This document shows, piece after piece, positions 14,483 through 25,099 of a DNA stretch of 32,023 nt. Source of the stretch: Anaerolineales bacterium (lineage in GTDB: Bacteria > Chloroflexota > Anaerolineae > Anaerolineales > Villigracilaceae); the NCBI GenBank assembly GCA_016932715.1, contig JAFGCG010000048.1:1-32023 (forward strand), given 5' to 3'. A program made the position numbers and the translations under genes. The notes below the pieces were generated by a model. That model saw only the letters and a program-made list of their open reading frames with translations, was not told the DNA's origin and did no database searches. Each line of letters opens with the position of its first letter. Within the stretch, counting starts at the first letter, position 1.

Positions 14483-15544
14483 ATGGCAAAGAGCGGTGTC
14501 TCCGGGTACGCTGCCATCAGCGCCAGAGTACGGGCAATGTATTCATCCCTGCTCAGCCCGCAGGATTTTGCCCGCCTGAGCGACGCCCCCGACTTTCCCA
14601 CGCTCATCACGCAACTCAAACAGACCGCTTACAGTCCTTACCTTGAAAACCTGAAGGATAAGGATATGACGCCGCAAAAGGTGGACCTGGCGATCAAAGG
14701 GCGGCTGGCGGATTCCTATTACAGCGTCATTCACATGGCGCCCGAGCATGCCCGGTCGCTTCTTAAACAACTCTATCGTTATTTCGAAGTGCAAAACTTG
14801 AAAGCCGTGCTGCGCGCCATCATCACGGATCCTTCCTGGGAGCGGGTGCAGGATGTGCTCTTCCCGATGAGCTCCATGACGGTCCTGCCGGCACAAGCCA
14901 TGCTGGAAGCGGGCAGTGTCGCCGCGGCGGTGGAACTCCTGCAGGGGACGCCATACTACGAAACGCTCTCGTTTGCGATGAAGCGCTACAGCGCCGAACA
15001 GAGCCTGTTCCCGCTCGAAGTGGCATTGGATCTGTACTACTGGCGGCAGCTCTGGCAGGAAGCGAAAAAGCTGCAGGGTCAGGATCGCGGGCAGGCGTCA
15101 CGAATTATCGGATCGCTCATGGACGTGAATAACCTCATGTGGGTGATCCGCTACAGGATCTATCACCAGCTTTCCGAAGAGGAAGTGATCAACTACACCC
15201 TGCCGTTCGGGTACCACGTCCGGGATGAGGATGTGCGCGCCATCGCCGCGGGCGCGGACCTTGCGTCGGTGGTGGGACGCGTTTTTCCGGGCATCCCTGA
15301 CCTGAACGCGCTGCTCGACGACCCGCGCGCGGGGCTCCCGAAGCTGGAGATCGAGCTAAAGCGGCGTCTCATGCAGCAATGCCTGGCTGCGTTTACCGGC
15401 AACCCGTTTCATATCGGTGTGCCGCTCGCCTTTCTGATCCTGAGCGATCTTGAGATCCAGGATTTGACTGTCCTCATCGAAGCCAAGTCATCGCAAATGG
15501 AAGACGAGGAATTTATGCCTTACATGCTGAGACAGGTAGTTTGA
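14483..15544 (+). CDS. ntpC: V-type ATPase subunit C (rotor-cap, d-like)
   Basis: This 353-residue subunit belongs to the AtpC/V0-d family that links the central shaft (D/F) to the membrane rotor ring. Family traits include GYAAISARVRAMYSSLL near the N-terminus, repeated helical bundles with LKAVLRAI, and DVNNLMWVIRYRIY in the middle. Length is normal. The ATG at 14483 lies 5 bases after subunit G/H. The stop TGA (15542-15544) merges with the octamer repeat array, which starts at 15543. Confidence 0.92.
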   Translation: MAKSGVSGYAAISARVRAMYSSLLSPQDFARLSDAPDFPTLITQLKQTAYSPYLENLKDKDMTPQKVDLAIKGRLADSYYSVIHMAPEHARSLLKQLYRYFEVQNLKAVLRAIITDPSWERVQDVLFPMSSMTVLPAQAMLEAGSVAAAVELLQGTPYYETLSFAMKRYSAEQSLFPLEVALDLYYWRQLWQEAKKLQGQDRGQASRIIGSLMDVNNLMWVIRYRIYHQLSEEEVINYTLPFGYHVRDEDVRAIAAGADLASVVGRVFPGIPDLNALLDDPRAGLPKLEIELKRRLMQQCLAAFTGNPFHIGVPLAFLILSDLEIQDLTVLIEAKSSQMEDEEFMPYMLRQVV

Positions 15545-15606
15545 TAGTTCAATAGTTGAGTAGTTGAGTAGTTCAGTAGTTCGATAGTTCGATAGCTGGA
15601 TAGTTA
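15543..15606 (+). repeat. Eight tandem 8-bp units (RRTAGTTS), family C copy 2
   Basis: Eight consecutive octamers such as GATAGTTC, AATAGTTG and AGTAGTTC run without a gap from 15543 to 15606, with one AGCT variant in unit seven. An inverted, looser version (CTACCAAACCACCAAACTAC type) follows at about 15639-15672, so the whole gap between subunits C and I could fold back on itself. The array starts inside the stop codon of subunit C. Confidence 0.75.
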
Positions 15607-15691
15607 GATGGATTTGCAAACGAGGAACTGCAAAACCAGGAAACTACCAAACCACCAAACTACTGAACCAACTTTAGAGACTGGAGTTTCC

Positions 15692-17662
15692 ATGTTCTTC
15701 CCGAGAGAGATGAGCGAGATCGAGTTGATCGTTCCCTCGAAAGATCTTCTGGCTGTGACAAAGGTCTTGAGTGGGTATGGGGTTTTTCATCAGACAGATA
15801 GCAATTATCCAGGGGTGGCTTCCGGCTCTGCCAATACCTGGCAGGAAACCGCCGCACAATATGCCGCGTTGGAACGCCGCGTCCAGACCGTGATGCAGGC
15901 GCTGGGCATCGAGGAGGGACAGCCTCCATCGTCAGACTTCGAGGCGATGGTCGAGACCGAATCCATCCGTCCAATGGTCGATCAGATCGAAGAAGAAGTC
16001 CGGACTACAAGCGACGAACTCTCCAATCAACGCAAACATCTGGAACAGCTGGAAAGCATTCTCCATCAGCTGGAACCTGTGGGGGATATCGACATCGACA
16101 TCAGTTCCCTGCGCGAATCGCGTTACATGTTCTCCATGCTGGGACTCATGCCCTCTGCGAACCTGGATCGCTTGCAGACCAGCCTGGCGCGCGTTCCGCA
16201 TGTCTTCCTGACCCTGCGTTCGGACCCGGCCCGGCCGGTCGTCTGGCTGGCGGGGACAAAAGCCAACGCGGACGTTTTACAGCGCGCCGCCCGCAGCGCT
16301 TATCTGGATCCCTTGCACCTGCCCGGCGATTATCAGGGCACACCGGGGAAGATCATTGAGTCGCTGCGCAACACGATCGAGAGCACACAGCGCAAGATCG
16401 CAGAGTTGCAGGAAACATTGAAGCGTCTGGGTGATGAGCGCAAAGAACAGTTGCGCGACCTGCTCTGGCAGGCGCACACCAGCCGCGTCCTGTCGGACGC
16501 GATCGTGCGCTTCGGTCAATTGCGCCACACCTACGTGGTTACGGGCTGGGTCCCGACCGATGATCTGGAGGAACTTACCCGCCGGCTCAAGGCGGCATCC
16601 CGTGAAATTCTGATCGAAGTATTGCCCACCAGCCGCTTTGGACCAAATCAAAATGTCCCTGTGTCGTTGCAGCCCTCCAGGCTCTTACAACCATTTCAGA
16701 TGCTGGTCAACACGTATGCGCGTCCGCGTTACGGTGAGCTGGACCCGACGCTGCTGATCGCCATTACCTTTCCGATCCTGTTCGGCGCCATGTTCGGCGA
16801 CATCGGTCAGGGACTGGTGCTGGCGCTGCTCGGTTGGCTGATGAGCACCGGAAGGTTTCTTAAAAGTATGTCCAGCCTGGGCGGGTTGATCATTGCCTGC
16901 GGCTTATCGGCTGCCTTCTTTGGCGTGCTCTATGGAAGCATCTTTGGCTTCGAGGAGGATGTCCATCTCTTTGGCATCGAGTTGCGCCCGCTGTGGATGA
17001 GTCCAATCCATCACATCCTGGATATCCTGATCGTTGCCGTTGGCGCGGGAGTGGTCCTGCTGATCCTGGGCTTCCTGATCGGCATTTTTAACTACGCCCG
17101 CTCTCGAAACATGGGGCATCTGCTTTTCGGTCACAATGGGATCGCGGGGCTGACGCTGTATGTTTCCCTGTTGGGGCTGGGCGCCTCGGCCTTCGGGTTG
17201 CTCCCCGTAGCGACGATCGTGTTCGTGGTGCCGGCAGTTCTGGCAGCCATTGCCCTGATGTTCGCGGAAGTATTTATCCACCTGGTGGAAGGACACCGTC
17301 CCTTATACGAAGGCGGCTTCTTCACGTACCTGATCCAGGCGGGTGTCGAATTGTTCGAGGTGGTGATCAGTCTGTTGAGCAATACACTTTCGTATGTCCG
17401 TGTGGGCGCGTTTGCCGTGGCGCATGGAGGATTGAGCGCGGCGATCTTCATCCTTGCCGAGTTGTTCTCAGGTCTTCTTGGACCTATTGGATACTGGCTT
17501 GTGGTCATCCTGGGGAACCTGTTCATCATCGGTTTTGAAGGCTTGATCGTAGGCATTCAAACCATGCGTCTTTCCTACTATGAGTTTTTCGGCAAGTTCT
17601 TTACAGGCGGTGGGATGAGGTTCGAACCGCTTGTGTTGACCCCGGTAAAGAATGAAGAGTAA
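15692..17662 (+). CDS. ntpI: V-type ATPase subunit I (a-type stator membrane subunit)
   Basis: This 656-residue subunit has a large cytoplasmic N-terminal half (about 1-345, with coiled-coil stretches near 95-140 and 240-285) that contacts the stalks. A C-terminal half with about seven or eight membrane segments forms the ion half-channels. The essential arginine is R570 in SYVRVGAFAVAHGG. The frame is open upstream to 15608, but that extension is encoded in the octamer repeat region; the ATG at 15692 has GGAG before it and starts the family-like MSEIELIVPSKD region. It partners with the K ring. Confidence 0.92.
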   Translation: MFFPREMSEIELIVPSKDLLAVTKVLSGYGVFHQTDSNYPGVASGSANTWQETAAQYAALERRVQTVMQALGIEEGQPPSSDFEAMVETESIRPMVDQIEEEVRTTSDELSNQRKHLEQLESILHQLEPVGDIDIDISSLRESRYMFSMLGLMPSANLDRLQTSLARVPHVFLTLRSDPARPVVWLAGTKANADVLQRAARSAYLDPLHLPGDYQGTPGKIIESLRNTIESTQRKIAELQETLKRLGDERKEQLRDLLWQAHTSRVLSDAIVRFGQLRHTYVVTGWVPTDDLEELTRRLKAASREILIEVLPTSRFGPNQNVPVSLQPSRLLQPFQMLVNTYARPRYGELDPTLLIAITFPILFGAMFGDIGQGLVLALLGWLMSTGRFLKSMSSLGGLIIACGLSAAFFGVLYGSIFGFEEDVHLFGIELRPLWMSPIHHILDILIVAVGAGVVLLILGFLIGIFNYARSRNMGHLLFGHNGIAGLTLYVSLLGLGASAFGLLPVATIVFVVPAVLAAIALMFAEVFIHLVEGHRPLYEGGFFTYLIQAGVELFEVVISLLSNTLSYVRVGAFAVAHGGLSAAIFILAELFSGLLGPIGYWLVVILGNLFIIGFEGLIVGIQTMRLSYYEFFGKFFTGGGMRFEPLVLTPVKNEE

Positions 17663-17704
17663 GGGTTTGGCTCAATCGAAATTATTTATCAAGGAGAAAA
17701 AAAG

Positions 17705-18142
17705 ATGATTCTGATTCTTGCAGTGCTGGTGGGTCTAATTCCGGTTATTCCTGCTGTGATTATTTTCCTGCGCGAGCGCGATAAAGTCCCGACGAAGGCC
17801 ACGCGCAATCTTATCTTTGGCTTGAATGGTTTCAACGCGGTCCTTGGACTGATGGCTTCCGGGATCGCCATCGTCTGGCTGTTCTCGCCTCCGGCGGCCC
17901 TGGCAGCAGGCGGGTATCAGGAGGGCGGGACGGTCGATCAATATGCCACCCTTGCCGCTGCGATCTCCACAGGTCTGGCCTGTGTGGGCGCCGGGATCGC
18001 GGTTGCCAGCTCGGGCGCCGCGGCAGTCGGCGCCATTGCCGAGAAACCAGAATCATTCGGTCGTTCCCTGATCTTCGTCGGCCTCTCGGAAGGCATCGCG
18101 ATCTACGGCCTCATCATCTCCTTCCTGATTCTGTTCCGCTAA
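17705..18142 (+). CDS. ntpK: V-type ATPase subunit K (proteolipid rotor ring)
   Basis: This 145-residue proteolipid has four predicted membrane helices, the duplicated 16-kDa design. The C-terminal hairpin is a normal c-type hairpin: a Gly/Ala-rich helix (about 81-112), a polar EKPE loop, and a final helix with carrier Glu129 in GLSEGIAIYG. The N-terminal hairpin (about 2-60) has RERDKVPTKATR as its loop, and its second helix (RNLIFGLNGFNAV) resembles RSLIFVGLSEGIA but has Asn where the Glu would be. There is thus one carboxylate per monomer. Gly follows Glu129, and no Gln or Ser/Thr ligands typical of Na+-binding rings are evident, so protons are the likelier ion. AAGGAG lies upstream. Confidence 0.9.
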   Translation: MILILAVLVGLIPVIPAVIIFLRERDKVPTKATRNLIFGLNGFNAVLGLMASGIAIVWLFSPPAALAAGGYQEGGTVDQYATLAAAISTGLACVGAGIAVASSGAAAVGAIAEKPESFGRSLIFVGLSEGIAIYGLIISFLILFR

Positions 18143-18151
18143 AAGGAATGT

Positions 18152-18457
18152 ATGAAAGTCCTGGTAATCGGACATCCGAAAGCGGTGCTGGGCTTCTCCC
18201 TGGCTGGCGTGAACGGCCGGGCGGTGTCCACCGCGGAAGAGGCTGACAAGGCCCTGAATGAAGCACTTGCCTCGAAGGATATTGGGATCATCCTGGTCAC
18301 ACAGGATGTGGCTCAAATGCTCCAGGAACGCGTCGAAGACCTGAAGTTGCACAGCACCATTCCTCTGGTTGTGGAGATCCCCTCTCCGGCCGGCGTCCCT
18401 GAAGATCAACCGTCACTGAGCGAGGTAGTGTTGAAGGCGATTGGGATTAAGTTGTAG
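18152..18457 (+). CDS. ntpG: V-type ATPase subunit F (central shaft)
   Basis: This 101-residue small Rossmann-like protein has family features MKVLVIGHPKAVLGFSLAGV at the N-terminus, IGIILVTQDVA in the middle and IPLVVEIPSP near the C-terminus. It binds subunit D in the central shaft. The start lies 9 bases after subunit K. It ends AAG TTG TAG; the following gap is filled by a repeat element. The ancestral junction with subunit E was probably an overlap of the AAGTTATGAG type. Confidence 0.9.
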   Translation: MKVLVIGHPKAVLGFSLAGVNGRAVSTAEEADKALNEALASKDIGIILVTQDVAQMLQERVEDLKLHSTIPLVVEIPSPAGVPEDQPSLSEVVLKAIGIKL

Positions 18458-18460
18458 CTA

Positions 18461-18588
18461 TGTCGTTGCGAGGAGCCGCCAAGTTTTGTAGGGGCGCAAC
18501 ACGTTGCGCCCGGCGGCGACGAAGCAATCTTGTTTATTGTTTTTAAAAGTATTTCGTGCGAGATTGCTTTGCTGCGCTCGTAATGACA
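18461..18588. repeat. Palindromic repeat, family D copy 1 (between subunits F and E)
   Basis: The ends TGTCGTTGCGAG (18461-18472) and CTCGTAATGACA (18577-18588) are complements with two wobble positions. Inner GAAGCAATCT/AGATTGCTTT arms match copy 2 at 29430-29544. A separate 9-bp hairpin, GGGCGCAAC/GTTGCGCCC (18492-18511), sits inside and is absent from copy 2, which suggests a repeat nested in a repeat. TAAGTT flanks the element on both sides (18448-18453 and 18596-18601). Confidence 0.75.
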
Positions 18589-18601
18589 GATAAGGTAAGT
18601 T

Positions 18602-19215
18602 ATGAGACCTGAAGAAGAAATCGAAGTCCTGTCACGTGCCATCTTGAAGGAAGCAGAAGCGGATGCCGCGCAGATCCGGGAAGAGGCAAAGGAAAAGGCG
18701 GATGCTATTCGTCAACGCGCCCGCGCAGAGGCGGATCAGGAACGCCAGCAGATCCTCGATCAGGCGCGAGGGGAGGCGGAGCGCCTGCGCAGCCAGGTGG
18801 TGGCGAATGCCCAGTTGAAAGCCCGCACCCTCGAACTGGCGCATCGTGAAAAACTCCTGGAGCGCGTCTTCGAGGCTGCAAAGCAGAAACTGCCGGCCGT
18901 CCAAAAGCGCGCCGATTACAACAAGCTCGTCGCGCAATTGCTGCGGGAAGCGGTTGTCCAATTGAAAGCGAACAAAGCTCGTATCCGGGCGGATGGCGTC
19001 ACGCAAAAGATTTTAAGTAACGGCACACTTGACGAATTATCCAAAGAATTGAACGCGGAATTAACAATGGGTGAGGCGCTGGAGGAAGGCTCCGGAGTTG
19101 TGGTGGATGCTTCCGATGGACATTTGCATTTTGACAACACGCTCGAGACGCGCTTGCACCGGCTGCAAAGCTCCCTCCGCTCTGCGGTGTATCACGTCCT
19201 GATGGGAGAGAAGTT

Positions 19216-19219
<4 letters not shown>
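18602..19219 (+). CDS. ntpE: V-type ATPase peripheral-stalk subunit E
   Basis: This 205-residue subunit has an N-terminal charged coiled coil (about 1-100), for pairing with G/H, and a C-terminal globular domain (about 105-205) with the family's GSGVVVDASDGHLHFDNTLE region. The ATG directly follows the TAAGTT flank of the family D repeat. Its TGA overlaps the ATG of subunit A as ATGA (19216-19219), intact coupling of the kind apparently lost at the F/E and A/B junctions. Confidence 0.92.
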
Positions 19220-20980
<1,761 letters not shown>

Positions 20981-20982
<2 letters not shown>

Positions 20983-21066
20983 TTTGTGGAGTCAGCCAGC
21001 TTGCTGGCGTATTGCAGGAGCACACCCCTAAAGGGGCGTCCTGCACTCCAAAATCGTATTTATTGA
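20981..21066. mobile_element. 86-bp palindromic insertion, family B copy 2
   Basis: The insert carries a core with inverted ends TGGAGT (20987-20992) and ACTCCA (21045-21050). Inside are hairpin CCAGC-TT-GCTGG (20996-21007) and a compound hairpin GCAGGA...TCCTGC (21014-21044) closed by CCCCT/AGGGG. Its left 34 or so bases match the reverse complement of 5646-5696. It is bracketed by an exact 21-bp duplication of the A-subunit end. It encodes no protein, so it would need to be mobilised in trans or arise by slippage. Confidence 0.75.
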
Positions 21067-21087
21067 AATTAGATTCGGAGTACAGAT
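21067..21087 (+). repeat. 21-bp direct repeat, right copy
   Basis: It is identical to 20960-20980 and runs into the ATG of subunit B (21086-21088). Read in the frame of subunit A it continues to TGA, so the uninterrupted ancestor would have had an ATGA stop/start overlap. Confidence 0.95.
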
Positions 21088-22513
21088 GAGCAGTGTGATC
21101 GTACAAAGTGGACAGGAAGTTCTCGGTGTCAGGAGTATCGCCGGTCCGATCATGATCGTGGAGGGTGCCGCCAACGTCAGTTATGACGAGGTGGTGGAGA
21201 TCCGCGATGCCCAGGGCCGCATGCGCCTGGGACGTGTGCTGGAAGTCGGCGAGAAAGTTTGCGTGGTCCAGGTGTTTGCCGGGTCCACGGGACTCTCGAT
21301 CGATGGAACGAGCGTCCGATTTTTGGGAGATACCTTGCGCATTCCCGTTGCGGAGGAAATGCTCGGACGCGTCTTCGGCGGCTTGGGCAACCCCGTCGAC
21401 GGCGGACCGCAGCCTTTAACTGACACGTACGCGGACGTCAACGGGGCGCCGATCAACCCGACGGCGCGCGTCTATCCGCGCGATTACATTCAGACGGGCA
21501 TCTCCGCCATCGATGGCTTGAACACGCTCCTGCGCGGGCAGAAGCTGCCGATCTTCTCGGGCGCGGGCATGCCGCACGACCAGCTCGCGGCGCAGATCGT
21601 ACGCCAGGCAACCCTGGGCGCCGAGGTGGGCAAGCAGGGGACGCAGTCGGAGCAGTTCGCGGTGGTGTTCGCCGCGATGGGCGTGAAGCATGATGTGGCG
21701 GACTTCTTCCGCCGTTCCTTCACCGAAAGCGGTGCCCTGACGCGCGTTGCCATGTTCCTCAACCTGGCGGATGATCCCCCGGTCGAGCGTCTGGTCACCC
21801 CGCGCGCCGCCCTGACGCTGGCGGAATATCTTGCCTACGAGTGCCAGATGCACGTGCTGGTCATCCTGACCGATATGACCAACTATTGCGAGGCGCTGCG
21901 TCAGATCTCGAACATCCGCGGCGAAGTGCCAAGCCGCAAAGGTTATCCCGGTTACTTGTACAGCGACCTGGCGGCGATGTACGAACGCACGGGCCGCATC
22001 AGCACGAGCGAAGGCTCGATCACCCAGATCCCCATCCTGACCATGCCCAGTGACGACATCACACATCCCGTCCCTGACCTGACCGGCTACATCACCGAAG
22101 GTCAGATCACCCTGGGGCGTGACCTTGATCAAAAGGGCATTTACCCGCCGATCGCTGTTCTCCCGAGTCTTTCGCGTTTGATGAAGGATGGCATCGGCAA
22201 GGGCCGGACGCGCGAGGATCATTCACATTGGGGCGCGCAGCTCTATGCCGCGTACGCTCACATGCAGGACGTGCGCGCACTGGCATCCGTCATTGGCGAG
22301 GAAGAATTGGGCGAGGTGGACCAGAAGTACCTGCAGTTCGGGCGCGCCTTCGAGCGGGAGTTCGTCAACCAGGCGCTGACGGAGAACCGCACCATCGAGC
22401 AAACCCTGGACATTGGCTGGCGGCTGCTATCCATGCTGCCGAAGGAAGAGCTGACGCGCGTCACCCTGGACGAGATCAAGCGTTACCATAAAGGTGAAGA
22501 TGGCAGTTCTTAA
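21086..22513 (+). CDS. ntpB: V-type ATPase regulatory subunit B
   Basis: This 475-residue non-catalytic nucleotide-binding-fold subunit alternates with A in the hexamer. Features are the N-terminal barrel, [14 protein letters not shown], a degenerate P-loop region [15 protein letters not shown] in place of Gxxxx[17 protein letters not shown] and [14 protein letters not shown]. Length is normal. The start lies inside the right copy of the 21-bp repeat, with CGGAG about 10 bases before it. That ribosome site is itself part of the duplicated sequence, so duplication supplied the gene with its own site. It overlaps subunit D by 14 bases. Confidence 0.96.
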   Translation: MSSVIVQSGQEVLGVRSIAGPIMIVEGAANVSYDEVVEIRDAQGRMRLGRVLEVGEKVCVVQVFAGSTGLSIDGTSVRFLGDTLRIPVAEEMLGRVFGGLGNPVDGGPQPLTDTYADVNGAPINPTARVYPRDYIQTGISAIDGLNTLLRGQKLPIFSGAGMPHDQLAAQIVRQATLGAEVGKQGTQSEQFAVVFAAMGVKHDVADFFRRSFTESGALTRVAMFLNLADDPPVERLVTPRAALTLAEYLAYECQMHVLVILTDMTNYCEALRQISNIRGEVPSRKGYPGYLYSDLAAMYERTGRISTSEGSITQIPILTMPSDDITHPVPDLTGYITEGQITLGRDLDQKGIYPPIAVLPSLSRLMKDGIGKGRTREDHSHWGAQLYAAYAHMQDVRALASVIGEEELGEVDQKYLQFGRAFEREFVNQALTENRTIEQTLDIGWRLLSMLPKEELTRVTLDEIKRYHKGEDGSS

Positions 22514-23129
22514 CGTCGCTCCCACCCGGTCGAACCTGATCCGCATCAAAAAGGAATTGCAGTTCGCGCGCGAAGGCTATGAGATCCTCGACCGCAAGCG
22601 TGAGGTGCTGACGACGGAACTGGTCCGCGTGGCGCATGAAGCGGATGTCCTGCAAAAGGAAGTCTGGAAGATTTTCGAAACCGCCTACCGCGCCCTCGAA
22701 AAGGCGCAGCTTACCCTGGGCAGCGACCACGTCGAGTGGGCGGCGCTGGCTGCCAACAAAACCGTGGACGTGCACCTCAAGCTGCGCGGGATCATGGGCG
22801 TTGCCATTCCCGTGATCGAGGCGCGCGGCGAGCCGGAAAAGATGCTCTACAGCCTGAGCGGGACGAACGCCGCCCTCGACGAAGCCAGCGCGGCATTCCG
22901 CGAGGTGCTGATCAGGACGCCGCAGTTGTCCATGCTGGTGACGGCGGTCTGGCGCCTGGCGGGTGAACTGCGCAAGACCCAGCGGCGGGTCAATGCGCTG
23001 CAGCATATCTTCATCCCGGCCTATGAAGAGACAGTTACATTTATAATTAGTTCACTGGAGGAACGGGAGCGCGAAGAGACATTCCGTTTGAAGTGGTTGA
23101 AGACCAGGATGGCTAATCAACAAGGATGA
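22500..23129 (+). CDS. ntpD: V-type ATPase subunit D (central shaft)
   Basis: This 209-residue subunit forms long N- and C-terminal helices that make the rotating coiled coil in the A/B hexamer. Family signatures are [15 protein letters not shown] at the start and [21 protein letters not shown] near the end. A GTG at 22494 is also in frame, but the ATG at 22500 gives the canonical start, overlapping the end of subunit B. The last codons GGA TGA (23124-23129) lie inside a GGATGA-type repeat, so the natural C-terminus may have been trimmed or extended slightly. It closes a complete nine-subunit operon. Confidence 0.94.
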   Translation: MAVLNVAPTRSNLIRIKKELQFAREGYEILDRKREVLTTELVRVAHEADVLQKEVWKIFETAYRALEKAQLTLGSDHVEWAALAANKTVDVHLKLRGIMGVAIPVIEARGEPEKMLYSLSGTNAALDEASAAFREVLIRTPQLSMLVTAVWRLAGELRKTQRRVNALQHIFIPAYEETVTFIISSLEEREREETFRLKWLKTRMANQQG

Positions 23130-23198
23130 AGGATGAATTGTGAAGGATGAAAGTCTGCCGGCTTTCCTTTATCCTTCATCCTTCTGCCTTCATCCTTT
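23122..23198. repeat. GGATGA-type fold-back repeat, family F
   Basis: AAGGATGAAGGATGAA at the left and TTCATCCTTCTGCCTTCATCCTT at the right are imperfect complements around a CTGCCGG centre. The left end covers the stop codon of V-ATPase subunit D. It may act as a terminator-like stem, but no T-run follows. Confidence 0.65.
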
Positions 23199-23213
23199 CG
23201 AGAAGGAGTTCAT

Positions 23214-23864
23214 ATGCAAATAGGCGTATTGGGTTCGGGAGTGACCGGGCAAACCATTGGTTCCAGGTTGCTCGAACTTGGACATGAAGTCATGATGGGG
23301 TCGCGCGATGAAGCCAATCCCCCGGCTGTTGCCTGGGCCAAGGAGGAAGGGCAGCATGCTTTGTATGGGACTTTTATGAACGCTGCCGCATTCGGCGAAA
23401 TCATTTTTAATTGCACACTGGGTTCATCCTCCCTGGAGGCGCTCCAACAGGCGGGCGCGGCGAATCTCAAAGGCAAGATTTTGATCGACACCTCGAACCC
23501 GCTCGACCGTTCCACAGACATGTGGACGCTGACGATCTGCAATGACGACTCTCTGGGAGAGCAGATCCAGCGGGCATTCCCGGAGACGAAAGTGGTCAAG
23601 ACGCTCAACACGGTCAATGCGAACGTGATGGTGGACCCTGCCAAGCTGCTCGAACGGACGCATGTGTTCGTCAGCGGCGATGACATCGAAGCCAAGGCGA
23701 CGGTTGTCCGCATCCTGCGCGATTGGTTTGGCTGGCGGGAAATCATCGATTTGGGCGGCATCGAAACTTCACGCGGTGTGGAGATGTATGTGCTGCTCTG
23801 GCATAATCTAAGGAATGCCATCTCCTCACAACGGTTCAATATTAAAATTGTGACTTCGGGATAA
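23214..23864 (+). CDS. NADP/F420-type oxidoreductase (Rossmann protein)
   Basis: This 216-residue protein has an N-terminal dinucleotide-binding motif GVLGSGVTGQTIG (Gly7, Gly9, Gly12), then LIDTSNPLD, and a KVVKTLNTVNANVM stretch typical of the NADPH:F420 oxidoreductase / NADP-oxidoreductase coenzyme F420-dependent family. Members use NADP(H), sometimes with F420; which cofactor this one uses cannot be told. AAGGAG lies 7 bases before the ATG. It follows the V-ATPase operon across a repeat and is probably a separate function. A stem at 23884-23920 ends its transcript. Confidence 0.85.
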   Translation: MQIGVLGSGVTGQTIGSRLLELGHEVMMGSRDEANPPAVAWAKEEGQHALYGTFMNAAAFGEIIFNCTLGSSSLEALQQAGAANLKGKILIDTSNPLDRSTDMWTLTICNDDSLGEQIQRAFPETKVVKTLNTVNANVMVDPAKLLERTHVFVSGDDIEAKATVVRILRDWFGWREIIDLGGIETSRGVEMYVLLWHNLRNAISSQRFNIKIVTSG

Positions 23865-23883
23865 AAAACGGCTTGGGTATCAC

Positions 23884-23920
23884 AAACACAGAGGCTGCTG
23901 CTTTGAGCGCCTCTGTGTTT
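23884..23920. terminator. Bidirectional terminator between convergent genes
   Basis: A perfect 12-bp stem (23884-23895 with 23909-23920) separates the oxidoreductase (plus) from the ATP-grasp gene (minus). T-rich sequence flanks it on the plus side. Confidence 0.7.
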
Positions 23921-23940
23921 ATGTTTTCTGTGATCTATCC

Positions 23941-25077
23941 TTATCTGCTTTTTCTGTGATTTTCGAGCCGGATGTCCCGGGGTTCCACCATGCCCCAGCG
24001 TGAGGCTCCCAAATAAAGAATCTCCAGGATGAGATCCTCGTAGCGAATCCCCTGCGCCGCGCTCTGCAGGCAAAGATCGCTGTAATCGGGCGTTAGTCCG
24101 GGAAGTGTGTTGATCTCCATCACACGCGGGTTGCCATTTTTGTCGAGGCGTATGTCTGTGCGAGAGACGTCCAGTGCGTTCAGAAGAAGATGCGCGCGTA
24201 CTGCCAGATGCTTGAGTTTCTTCTCAAGTTCAGGCTCGATCTTTGCCGGGCAGAAATACCCGGGCGCGCCTTCTTCTCCCACATCTTTGGATTTTGCCTC
24301 CTGGCTGTACACCATGGGCGTGACGGAGTGTGCCATATCCAGTTCGAGGATGGGGAAGCGGTGAAAGCCATCCTTTTCATACCATTCAGGATGACGTGAA
24401 TATAATTTTGCATCTGAGCGCCCAAGCAGGCCAACCGTAAATTCACGACCTGGTAAAAACGTTTCAACAAGTGCAGGCTGATGGTAAGTATTGACGATAT
24501 AGTGGGCGCGCTCACGCACTTCCTTTTCATTATGGACGATTGCTTTCATATCCACGCCCATGCCTGTCCCTTCCCGGGCCGGTTTGACGAAGAGTGGGAA
24601 TTCCAGATCTGTACGAAGAGGTTCATCGCCAGTGTTGAATTCCTGGAAGGGAGCCACAGGCAGGCTCCGGTCACGCCAGATTCGTTTGGTCAGGGTTTTG
24701 TCGAGGGAAATGGCGTTGGCAAGGACGCGCGAGCCAGTATAGGGAATCTGCAGCAGTTCCAGCAATGCCGGGACTTGCGCTTCGCGCGCGTCGCCGCCCA
24801 GCCCCTCGGCGATGTTTAAGCAGATATCCGGTTTTTCGTCTCGCAGCGCGTACGGGAGGTCTGCATCAGCATGGATAAAAACGGTTTGATGACCATCCGC
24901 TTCGAGCGCGGCTCGGATCGCGTCGATCGTCTCGATATGGTCAAAATCAGCAAAAGCATCCGGTGGAACTCCATCGGGTTTGGGCATAGAATCGTCCTTG
25001 ATGTTGGCAAGGACGGCAACTTTCCAGTACCTTTTGAGGCGACGACTGGGGGGCTTATCTTCTGCATGAGAAAGCAT
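23941..25077 (-). CDS. ATP-grasp ligase, D-Ala-D-Ala ligase-like
   Basis: This 378-residue protein has an N-terminal preATP-grasp domain with NIAEGLGGDAREAQVPALLELL and IPYTGS, as in Ddl enzymes. The ATP-grasp core shows FPLFVKPAREGTGMGV, and the metal site includes RTDIRLDKNGNPRVMEINTLPGLTP. D-Ala-D-Ala ligase activity for peptidoglycan is the simplest reading, but the protein diverges from standard Ddl and could join another amino-acid pair. The frame is open to 25218; the ATG at 25077 is preferred because GAGGAG lies just before it and a promoter (25100-25127) fits. The segment DISRTD is at about residue 310. Confidence 0.85.
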   Translation of the reverse strand: MLSHAEDKPPSRRLKRYWKVAVLANIKDDSMPKPDGVPPDAFADFDHIETIDAIRAALEADGHQTVFIHADADLPYALRDEKPDICLNIAEGLGGDAREAQVPALLELLQIPYTGSRVLANAISLDKTLTKRIWRDRSLPVAPFQEFNTGDEPLRTDLEFPLFVKPAREGTGMGVDMKAIVHNEKEVRERAHYIVNTYHQPALVETFLPGREFTVGLLGRSDAKLYSRHPEWYEKDGFHRFPILELDMAHSVTPMVYSQEAKSKDVGEEGAPGYFCPAKIEPELEKKLKHLAVRAHLLLNALDVSRTDIRLDKNGNPRVMEINTLPGLTPDYSDLCLQSAAQGIRYEDLILEILYLGASRWGMVEPRDIRLENHRKSR

Positions 25078-25099
25078 GTTTCTCCTCAAGTAAGTGGCT

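Noticed and set aside
15543-15606. Octamer array as a CRISPR
   Set aside because: Units are 8 bases with no spacers, and no cas genes are present.
15608-15691. 28-codon upstream extension of V-ATPase subunit I
   Set aside because: Encoded by the octamer repeat region; the ATG at 15692 has a ribosome site and begins the family-like sequence.
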